64,000 bases of DNA from Pseudoalteromonas sp. SMS1. Lineage in GTDB: Bacteria > Pseudomonadota > Gammaproteobacteria > Enterobacterales > Alteromonadaceae. Each line of letters starts with the position of its first letter. The first letter of the stretch is position 1. The stretch is from the NCBI RefSeq assembly GCF_021530565.1, contig NZ_JAKGBI010000001.1:406588-470587 (forward strand), in the 5' to 3' direction. Of the stretch, positions 28,701 through 40,700 are shown in pieces. A model generated the notes under the pieces. The model worked only from the letters and a program-made list of their open reading frames with translations. It had not been told where the DNA came from and did no database searches. The position numbers were made by a program, and so were the translations under genes.

Positions 28701-31700
28701 ATCAACCGGTATATTCCGCCAATCAAGAAGCTGCCACTGCAATTGCACATCAGAGAGCACCATTTGATTTAAATTGTCCGCTTCACCCACAAAACCGGTG
28801 CGTAATATGTCGTATCTAGCCACAACATCCTGCCAGGCTAGCTTGAATACAGATACATCTAGTTCGCCACGAATCACAGGGTGAATCTGCACCGTGTAAG
28901 AGGACTTATCAACTAAGTGTTCAAAGTACAGGCCTGACTGCATGGGGGTTACTGGATAGAGGTTGTGCAATGCGGGATGCTGTTGTTGTAAATCGTCCAA
29001 TTGTGCCAACGTAACCGACGCAAGCGGAAAATCAGACGGCGTAAACTGGCTGCTTTCAACTGTGGTGCAATGTTCAACGATGGCAATGAGACCCGACTCA
29101 ATTTTTTGAGCCAGTGCACGCATTGAAGCATCTACAAATTGTTCATCAGAATACCCCAGTGAAAATGACAGCTTCCCCGCCACCGTCTTGCCACTGAGGG
29201 TGAGCATTGCGGCTCGTTGGCGATTCAAACTGACTTGAGGCCCAATTGATTCTGGTGCGACTTGGAACTCGGTTTGCTCATTAATCACCTGGTCAAATTG
29301 TCCAAGGTAATTAAATACTAGTTGTGGTTGGTGAGCTTGCTCAGCCGTAATCAAATCCACATCTTGGTTTAAATAACGCAACACGCCATAGCCTATGCCA
29401 TTATTTGGGACCGCACGGTATTGTTCCTTGATTGTTTTAATCACCGTGCCAATATCATGCGCTTCACAATGCAAGGCTAGCGGATATATGCTGGTAAACC
29501 ACCCTACGGTCTGAGTCAGGTCAATATCATCAAATAAATCCTCTCGCCCATGACTTTCAAGAGTCAATGTTAAACCACTCATACCCTGCCATGCCCTCAC
29601 CCCCAACACGACTGCTGATAACAATAATTCATTGATTTGAGTGTGATAAGCACTATTACAGTGCTGTAAAAGCTGGGTTGTGTGGTGCTCTGGCAGCTCG
29701 ATAGCCACACGCTTAGTTGACGCGATTTTACCCGTGCCAATTACAGGTAAATCTGTTTTAAAGGCGTGCTTTACCTGACTCAATTGTGACAGCCAGTACG
29801 ATTTCTCATCCTGTAAATCAGGCGCTTGAGCATACTCACTCAGTGTGTTAGACCAGCATTGATAAGACGTTGTTTTGTTTGCAAGTTGGATTGTCTGCCC
29901 TTGCTGCCATTGCAAATAAGCTGTTTCAATGTCTTTTAACAGCACCCGCCATGATACGCCGTCTACGACAATATGATGTACAGCCAGCAGCAATCGGTTT
30001 TGCACTATGCCAGGTGCAGAATCACAGTCAAAATACACAGCTCGGATCAATGGCCCTTGAGTCAATTCAAATTGTCCTTGCCAATACTTGCTGCGCGCCT
30101 CTATTTGATTTGATTCAGAAATAGTCTCTGTTATACAACACGCATCAATAAAAGCTTCATCCAACTCGATATATTCCGCAACACAAGCGTCGCCCGATGT
30201 TTCAAATCTTAACCGCAGTGCATCATGTCTATTCAAGATTGCCGTTAACACTTGTTTGAGCACCGTACGTGTAAAGGACTCCGGTAAGGTCAGTAATACA
30301 GCCTGATTGAAGTGATGACGATCTACATCGTCTTTATTAAAAAAGTAATGGTGGATCGGCAACATTGTATGCGTACCGGTTACGGCACATTGTGGCACAT
30401 CAATACTCTGAGTCTGCATCTCAAGCTGAGCTAACGCTTCAATCGTTGGATGCTCGAACAGCTGCTTTGTACTGAGAGCTAGACCAGCCTCATTCGCCCG
30501 AGAGACCACTTGAATTGAGAGTATTGAGTCGCCACCAATTTCAAAGAAGTTATCAGTTACCCCAACCTGCTCTAGCCGCAATACATCTTGCCATATGTCC
30601 ACCAATAGCGTTTCGGTGGCATTACTCGCAGCAACAAACTCAACGCAGCTTTCAAAGTTCGGCTCTGGAAGTTTCGATTTATCAACTTTGCCATTGGCCG
30701 TTAATGGTAAAGACGCAACAGCAACCAATACCGCTGGCACCATATAGTCTGGTATATTTTGTTTTAAATAGGCCTGTAACTGTTGAACAAATATGTGCTC
30801 ATTAAATGACGAGTCGTTATGCTCCACGACGATATAGCCCACTAAGCGGTTGACATGCTCATCGCGTTTGGCAACAACACATGCATTCACCACCTGTGGA
30901 TACGTTAGGATATGGTTTTCAACTTCTCCCAGCTCAATCCTAAAACCACGGATTTTGACTTGATCGTCTACACGTCCCACATACAGCAAGTTGCCACATT
31001 CGAGCAGTCGCACGATATCACCGCTACGATACAAGCGTGAGTCACTTGAAGTGGGATCTGTCACAAAGCGCTGCTGCGTCATTTCCTCACGATTTAAATA
31101 GCCACGAGCAACGCCGTGACCACCTAGATACAACTCACCTTGGCCGCCAACTGGAACTGGGCGCATTTGTTCATCAAAGACATGGTGCTTAGAGCCCGAA
31201 ATTGACTGTCCAATCGGGAAACCAATTTCGCTGCTTTGTGTTATTTCAAACGCGGTACTATACGTGGTGTTTTCAGTTGGGCCATAGACATGGACTAAAT
31301 GCTCAGGTTTACCTGCTGCCAGAATTCGTTTAACCGCAGAATTATCCACTGCTTCACCACCAAACAGTAGATACTTCAAGCAAGCGAAGCCATTTGCCGC
31401 GACCAAAGACATTTGATTCAAAATAGCCGTTGTAACAAACAGCGTTGAAACTTTATGCGCCTCCAGCGCTTCGCTCAATTGTTTGGCATTGAGTAAGGTT
31501 TCCTTACTGATGTAGTGAAGTTGCATACCATTGGCAAGTGCGCCCCAAATTTCGAACGTTGCCGCATCGAACGATGCATTAGAAGCCTGCGCCATGACTG
31601 TTTCAGCATCATAGCGCACAAAGTTGGTCTCGCTGACTAAGCGTACGATATTACCATGCTCTACCATCACTCCTTTTGGTTTCCCGGTCGAGCCGGAAGT

Positions 31701-34700
31701 ATAAATGACATATGCCAAATGATGCGCATCAATCGCTTCACTTAAATTATCACCCGCATATGAGCCCGACACATTTTCTCTAAAGGCCTTATCGAGAGGC
31801 AAGAGCGTCACGTCCTCAAAAATAGACAATGACTCCATCACGGATTGTTGTGTCAGCACCACCTCGATTTGAGCATCCGCGATCATGAAGGCTAAACGTT
31901 CTTCAGGATATTCTGGATCCAGCGGCACATAGGCTGCACCCGCCTTTAAAATGGCCAACATGCCAATTAACATTTCTATAGAACGCTCAACACTGAGGCC
32001 AACTAACGTTTCATGGCTGACGCCAAACTCAATCAACAGCCTCGCCAATTTGTTCGCTTGCGTATTGAGATCGCCATAGCTGATCTCTTCACCTTCAAAA
32101 TGTGCGGCTATCTGTTCAGGTCTCTGCTGAGCTTGCTGCTCAAATAGGGTAACCACTGAGTCAGCAAAAAGCGGCGGCAACGGCTCAGTGCTTGCAACAA
32201 GCGCATCACTAAGTAATTTCAGCTCCTGAACATCCCGCTCTGCGCAATCAGGCATTTGTGACAAGATATATGCAAAGTCTTTCAGAAGGCCATCAATGGT
32301 TGAGTCTGCAAATTCATTACTTTGATATTTGCATTGAATATGCACCTTCTGTCTGACACCTACATTTAAGGACAACTTATAATTCGTCTCCTCGTGACTT
32401 GCACTATCGATTATCTCTAAACCTGAGTCATTACTTGCCGCAGAAGTCGCCGCTTCTATGGGGTAATTGCTGATTACCAAAAGGCTATCAAACAACTGAG
32501 TGCCGCCGCGCAGTTGAGATTGCTTTTGAATATCAACGAGAGAAATGTGCGCGTGTTCATTACATGCTTGGAAATCTGTTTGCACGCGTTGCAACATGTC
32601 TGTGAGTGACAGTGACTCTGTAAAATCAACATTAAATCCAATGGTGTTAATAAACAGGCCAACCAGTTCTTCAACTCCTTCTACTTCCGCTGGTCGACCG
32701 GATACAGTCACACCCAGCACGACTTCCTGATCTTGGCTGTAGCGATGTAATTGGTAGGCCCATGCTAACTGGATCAATGTATTTATTGTAATTCGCTGTT
32801 GCTTTGCGAACGCTTGCAGCACATCAAACGGATCCCCTTCGAGGGCCACCGAGCGAGTGCGCGTTTCATTCGTCAAACCTACCTCCAGCTTGTCAACCAC
32901 CAGCGGAGTCGGCGCTTCAATATGAGATAAACGGTCTCGCCAAAACTGTATCGACTGCTCCGTTGATTGAGCAGATAACCACTCCATGTAACGTTCATAA
33001 ACGGGAGCCGTATTCAGAACCGGTAACTGTGCGGTACTAAATGCCTTATATGCGACCATCAACTCTTTATACATCAGTGGCAATGACCAACCATCCGACA
33101 AAATATGGTGATGGCTCCACAGCATTTGGTAGCGGTCATCGGCCAAGCGTATCAGTACAATCTTCATCAATGGCGCTTGAGCAAAGTCCACACTTTCTGA
33201 ACGCTCATTGACTCTCAGAGCCTCAAAGCTCGTGGATTGCTGCTCAGGTGAGCGGGAGCGCCAATCAAGCTCCTGCCAGTTTAAATCAGCGTGCCTGCTT
33301 ACAAGTTGATATAACACGTCATCGCATTGGACAAATGCCGTTCTCAATGTATCGTGGCGCTCAACCAAATACTGCCAAGCCTGCTTAAATGCCTCCGTGT
33401 TCATCTCACCTTGAAACACGGGGTAATGCTGCGTCACGTAAGATTCAGGATTTATCTGTGCGTGAAAATAGAGCCCAGTTTGCATTGGTGTCGCGGGATA
33501 TAGTCGATGCAACTTGGGATATTGCTGTTGCCACTTTTCCAATACGTGCGGTGCTACATTGGCTAACGGAAAATCAGACACGGTAAAGGTATTCTGTTGC
33601 GGTTCACAACAATGGGTGATAACGCTGGCCACAGCAGCCTGCAGGTGTTCAGAAAATACTTGCATCGTACGTGCGGTATATCGCTCAGCGCTATATTCCA
33701 AACTAAATTGCAGTACCCCATTTGCTACCAGCCCTTTCAATACAACACCGTGACGTCTTGCTCTTTGTGCACTGGTAGTTACACCAGTGCTTTCCTCAGC
33801 AAACGTAAAAGCATGCGCTTTATCTTTCGCTGTATTTTGTGTTACTTGACCAAGGTAATTAAATGTCAACTCAGGCTCATTTTCTTCATGCCAAGCCAAA
33901 GTACTATCGGTCAGTTGAGATATCCCGAACCCAAACCCGCGCATTGGCACGGCACGCACTTGCTCTTTAATCGTTTTGACGACATCTGAAACAGCCATGC
34001 TTTCACTGTACAATGCCAGAGGGTAATGTGTCGTAAACCAACCGACAGTTTCCGTGATATCGAGTTGATTAAACACATCTTCGCGGCCATGCCCTTCTAG
34101 CTTGATCTGTACGCCTTGATGACCTGTCCAGTTATAAACGCCAAGCACCACCCCAGCGAGTAATAACTCATTTATTTGCGTGCGGTAGGTATGATTCGCC
34201 TTGCTTAGCAACTGAGAGGTCAGGGTTTTAGAGCAAGAAAACGCGCATGTTTTTGTACTTTCATTCGTCCCAAACCCTGCAATTGGAAAATCTTTAGGTA
34301 ATGTGGGCACTGTGCTATTAAGTTGCTGATGCCAGAACGCTTGTTGTTGCTTAATCTCCTCTGATTGGCTGAAACGTACAACTTCTTGCGCAAATGCTTT
34401 AAAAGACGATGTTTTTGCACCAGGTTGTACCTCGTCGCCTTGCTGCCATTGATGATACGCCTGTTCTAAATCAGCCAACATTATGCGCCAAGACACGGCA
34501 TCCACAACAATATGATGTGCGACTAACAACATTTTACGATGGGCAGCGTGCTCAAATAATACCGCTTTAAACAACGGGCCATTGGCCAAATCAAATTGCG
34601 ATTGCCAAAAGTCACACCGCGCTCGTAATTGCGCCTCATATGTTTGCTCACCTGCTAATGTTTCAACATGGTAACTGTGCGACAACAGCGTGTCGTCGAA

Positions 34701-37700
34701 CGCTTGGTGCACTGCCTGCCAGCCCGATGGTGTTTCGGTAAAACGCAGCCTCAACGCATCGTGTCTGCCAAGTAGGGCTTGAGATAAAGCTTTTAATGTC
34801 TGACTATCAAAGTCTGTCGGCACGTCCAACAAAACAGCTTGGTTAAAGTGATGTAAGTCAGTCCGCTCGCCCGTTAAAAAATCTCGCTGGATAGGTAATA
34901 GTGCACACTCCCCTACGACGTCACTTTGTTGACACGCTTTATGACTTGTATCCACCACCTGAGCAGCCAGCTCTGCGATAGTCTGACTTTGGAAGAGTTG
35001 ACGAGTTGATAAAGAGAGCCCCAATTTTGCGGCGCGAGATACGACTTGAATACTCAGCACTGAATCGCCACCGATGGCAAAAAAGTTATCATGGATCCCC
35101 ACTTTGGGCAGATCCAGTACCTCTTGCCAAACAGACACTAATTGTTTTTCAACTTGGCTTCGAGGCGCGGTATAGACCGTTTCTGACACGTTTAACTCAG
35201 GCAATGCATTACGATTAATTTTGCCGTTAGCATTCAATGGTAAAGTAGTCAAAAACTGTATGGTCGTTGGCACCATATATTCAGGTAACGATTGTTGCAA
35301 AAACGCCTTAATGTTTTCAGATGACACAGCTTCTTTGCACACCACGTAAGCGCCAATCAACGCATTTTCTGTATGCTGACTGACGATGGCAACCGCTTGC
35401 TCAACTTGTGGGTGGCAAATTAACTGTTGCTCGATTTCACCCAGTTCAATTCGATAGCCTCTTACTTTAACTTGGCTATCTAACCGACCGATGAACTCTA
35501 AATTTTGGCAAGGTAACCAGCGAACTCGGTCACCTGTTTTGTATAAACGTTCATCGCTGGAAAACGGGCTCTGGATAAAGTGGCGCTCGCTGAGTTGTGG
35601 ATTATTGACATACTCTTTAGCAACACGTAATCCGCCAATATAAAGCTCACCTGGCATACCTTCTGGTACAAGCTGTAAAAACTCATCTAATACATATACA
35701 GATGTGTTAGGCAAAGGCTTACCAATCGGCAATGCTGCTCGCGTCAACATCTCATTGGGATCTAACGAGTAACATGTCGCCCCCACGACCGTCTCAGTAG
35801 GACCGTAGTGATTAAATATATGTGCTTTTGGAAAACAAGATTTCAGTGCAAATGCTAAGGTGCTATCAAACCGTTCTCCGCCAATCACAAAGCGATGTGC
35901 CATATTCGACGGGTAGTTTTCCATTAGGGGGATCAGCGCTTGCACATGAGATGGCGTCAGACGCACTAAGCGAGCACCTAAATTATCGTCACACAACATT
36001 GGCGCTAGCGCATCTAGCTCTTTTTCAGCTGGAAGCAATGTCACACACGCCCCTTTTAATAACGGCGCGAACAGTCCGGGGACTGATAAATCAAAGGCGA
36101 TATTACTGGCTACGATAGAACCTGATGAAGGGCAATGATGTTCACTTGAAATTAAGCAATAGTCCACCAAGCCTAGATGTGTAATGGCAACCCCTTTTGG
36201 CTTGCCCGTAGAACCTGATGTGTACAAGATATAGGCGATATCTTGTTGTGAACATGTGAGCTGCAAATTAGTCTTTGGCTGGCCACTCAACCAAGTGTCA
36301 CTGTGCAGCGCATTGTTTACATTAAGCTGATCAAGTTCAGACGCCAGCTCACTGCCTTGTTCATCACACAGTATGTGAACAACATTTGCATCCGAGATGA
36401 TGGAAGATAGTCTTTGTTCAGAATGTCCTTGAGGCAAAATAACATAACTTGCGTTGGCTTTTTGCACGCCCAGCAAGGCAATTAAAAGCGCAGCAGAGCG
36501 ACTCATATAAATACCAACTCGCGCTTGATTGCCAGCCTGATTGGTGACGAGGTAATGGGCCAATTGATTGGCTTTTTCATTCAGTTGGGAATAGGTCAGC
36601 TGGACCTCGCCGCATTCAACGGCCAACGCCTCCGGTGTTTTAGCAACTTGAGACTCGAACAATGCGACCAAACTGTGTTCCCGAGCAAGGAGATAATCTT
36701 GCCCTTTAGCCTGCACTAACATGCGTGCTTTTTGTTGTTCGCTAATAAGCGCATGCTCAAACACAGCACGATCAGGTGCGCTTATCAATTTTTGTAGCAA
36801 TATCTCATAAGCACTTGACCACTGTGAGATAGTCTGGGCACTGAATAAAGATGCGTTATACAACCAAGATGTTTTAAGGCCGTCCGAGGACTCTTCTACG
36901 GCGAGTTGTATATCAAACTTTGACTGTGATTGTTGACCACCAATACCACTAATTTGAAGCCCTTTTAAGCTCAATTCAGGTGTAGCGTTATTACGCATGG
37001 TAAATAAGATCTGAAATATCGGCGAATAACTCAGGCTGCGGGCAGGTTTCAATTCATCGACTAAATAGTCAAATGGAACGTCTTGATGCTCAAATGCATC
37101 TAACGCGACCTGTCGCGCATTTGCTAGTAGCGTCGTGAAACTAGGGTTAGCATCCAATGAGGTCCTCAACACCAACGTATTTATGAAGAAGCCCACTAAT
37201 GGTTCAAGACTCTTATGATTGCGCCCTGCCACTGGCGTCCCCATCACAATGTCTTTTTCGTTACTCAAATGAGCCAACAAAGTTGCAAAAGCCGTCTGCA
37301 ACACCATAAACAGAGAGGCGCCATGCGCCAGAGCAAAGTTATGTAACCCCTTAGCCAATGCTTGATCTATTGTATGATCAAAGCGCACCGCACCAAATTG
37401 CTGTTGAACAGGTCTAGGGTAATCCAATGGCAGAGTGTGTACCGAAGGTGCATCTGCTAACTGCGTCTTCCAATAAGCCAGCTGCTGAGCAAAAACGGAC
37501 TCACCTAATTCTTCACGCTGCCATATTGCAAAGTCAGCATATTGGATGTTAAGTGTTGGCAAGTCAGCTGGCTGCTGCGCACAAGCCGCGCGATAAAGCT
37601 CAGAAAGCTCATTGATAATAATACCATTCGACCATCCATCCGAGGCGATATGATGCAACGTTAAATACAGTGCATTGTCATCCGGCGCGAGCGTCGCCAA

Positions 37701-40700
37701 TGTTGCTCGCAGCATAAATGCGTCATCACTCAAGTTGAACGGTTTTGTTGATTCTTCAGCGGCAAAAGTACGCAGTGCCTGTTCAAGCTCATCACCGGCC
37801 AGCATCGTAAAATCAACCTGTTCTATGGCGACGGGACTTGCAGGCAAAATCACTTGCAGCGCTTGGCCATCACTTTCACGATAGCTTGTTCTTAGGATCT
37901 CATGCCGTGCAACTAATTGGCTGAGTGCCTGTTGTAACGCTTCAACGTTAAGCTCGCCACTTAAACGCAATGCAAAAGGCATATTATATTGCGTGCTACC
38001 ACCTTCTAATTGCTCGATAAACCACAACCTTTGTTGCGCAAAAGAGAGCGGTAAAGGCACATCACGTGAGGTTCGTTCAATTTCCTTAAAGCCCGATCTC
38101 GGTAAACCATCCACATATGCAGCTAGATCACACAAGCGCCTGTGATCAAACAGTGCGCCAACTGTTATTTTCTTACTCAGGAGACGATAAATGTCACTGG
38201 CTACGCGTGTCGCCAATAATGAGTGACCACCTAATGCAAAGAATTCTGATTGACGACCAATGGCATTTTGCCCTAAAACGGTTTGCCAAATGCCCGCTAT
38301 TAATAGCTCGGTATGAGTCTGTAATGCCGCGACTTCATCCTGATGAGATTGATTGGGTTCAAGCAGTTTAGATTTATCCACTTTACCATTCGTTGTGCGA
38401 GGTAATTCATCTACAAATAGAATCGCCGAGGGCATCATATACTCAGGTAAACATGCTGCCAACTGCGCGCGCACTGCGCGTTCATTTAAGTCGTCAACGA
38501 CACTTAAATATGCGGTAATATAGGCACGACTTTCCTTTCCCCAAACTTTAGTGACAGCCTGAGATACACCTTCAATCTTTAATAACTGCTGTTCAATTTC
38601 ACCCAACTCAATACGATGTCCACGTATTTTAACTTGATCGTCAACACGCCCTAAGAATTCAAGGTTTCCGTCACTTAGCCAACGTACTTTGTCTCCGGTC
38701 CGGTATATCTGCGCCCCATCAAATGGACTCTGCACAAAGTGCTTGGTCGTCATCTCTGGACGGTTCAAATAACCTTTCGCAACACGTTTGCCACCGATGT
38801 AAAGCTCCCCCGGCATGCCTTGCGGCACCAATCTTAGTTTCTCATCGAGTACAAATAGACTCGTATTCGGTAACGCTGTACCAATGGGCATGCGCTCAAC
38901 CAAGCTATCTATGTGTGCACTGACATCAAAACACACAGCCCCCACTACGGTTTCTGTTGGTCCATAATGATTGAATATTTGACTGTTTGGAAAGTGAGTT
39001 TGCAGTGCTTGCGCCAACGATACAGAAAATCGCTCACCGCCAATCACAAATTGATGGGCAGCATCTATTGGCTGTGAGGGTAATACTGGCAACAATGCAA
39101 AAATATGTGATGGCGTTAAGCGAATAAAACAATCGCCCAACTTATTGCCAGTGAGCACCTGCCCCAGATGTGATAGTTCATCTTGTTCACACAACAAATG
39201 AACACACCCGCCTTGTAGTAAGGGCACAAACAATCCAGGTAGTGTTAAATCAAATGTTACGGCACTGGCAACGAGCGCATCTTGCCCTGTGAAGTGATGT
39301 TTGCGTGAGATTTGGCAATAGTCATTCATGCCTTGGTGTGTAACTTCGACCCCTTTTGGTGTCCCAGTGGACCCGGAAGTGTACAACACATATGCACAGT
39401 CCTGTTGCGTGCAGGCTACACTCTCCATCGGCGTGTATTCTGCTAACCAGTTTTCGTCAATAAGCGCCTCATCTAGGTATACACTATCAACGCCATTTAA
39501 GGTCGTCATACCGGTTTGACGTTTGCGAAGCACGATTTCAATGTCAGCGTCTTCATAGATATATTGAAGACGCTGGGCTTTTGCATCAATTGGCAACATG
39601 ACATAACTTGCCCCGATCTTGTGTACTGCTAACAGTGCAATCAACAATTCACTTTCACGACCGAGATATACCCCCACACGCTCGGAGGCTTCAACGCCGG
39701 CATCCAATAAAGCCGAAGCGAGTCGTCCGGCTTTGGTATTCAGTTGTAAGTAAGTTAATTGACCTGTTTCACCTTGCTCAGAAACTTGCTTTACAGCAAT
39801 GGCATTGGGCGTTATTCGTGCTTGTGCTTCTATTTGCTTAATAACATTCGACTGTCTGTATTCTTCATCTGCAACACCTTGTCCCAACTTGAGTATGGGC
39901 GCCTCCCTCTCTGGCGTAATGAAGTCGATATCGACTAATCGTTTGTCGGGGTTTGCGACCATGTGCGCCAACAGCGTTGCAAAACTATTGGCCATCCCTT
40001 CAATTGAGCGACTTTCAAACAACTCTTCTTTAAAAGTCCAACTGAGAATCAACTCGTCTTCAAGTGCTTTTGCCGTTAAATCTAAATCAAACCTCACTTT
40101 ATCGAATGATTTATCAATTGCCTCAAATTCAACATCATCTATCGCTAACTCTGCAGCCTCATGGTTTTGTAAGACAAACTTGATTTGGCATACAGGGTTA
40201 TAAGCACGTGAACGCTCCGGATTAAGCACTTCAATCAACTGCTCAAGAGGCACCTGATCATTATCAAAGGCTTGCAGTGCCGTTGCTTTTGTTTGCGCCA
40301 GGAGTGAGGCAACGGTCGTCTCTTCATGAAATACCGTCCGAAAGACCAATGTATTAATAAAAAAGCCTATCATCGGTGCTAGTACAGCTTGCTTACGTCC
40401 ACCATGGGGGATCCCCATAACGATATCTTGCTCGCCGCTGTAAAACGCGTTCAACGCTGCAAATGCACTTTGCAGCACAATGAAAAGACTAAGATCATAG
40501 TCACTGGCAAGGTGTTTAAGATCGCTTAAAAGCTGCCCATCAAGCCTTTGTGTAAATCGCTGAGCGTTATAGCTTTGCGTGGCTGGACGCGGCTTATCCA
40601 AAGGTAAGCCATGGACCTGCGGGATACCATCGAGTTGCTGTTTCCAGTATGCCAATTGTGCATCAAACAGCGTGCCTTCTTGGGCATGTCTTTGCCAGTA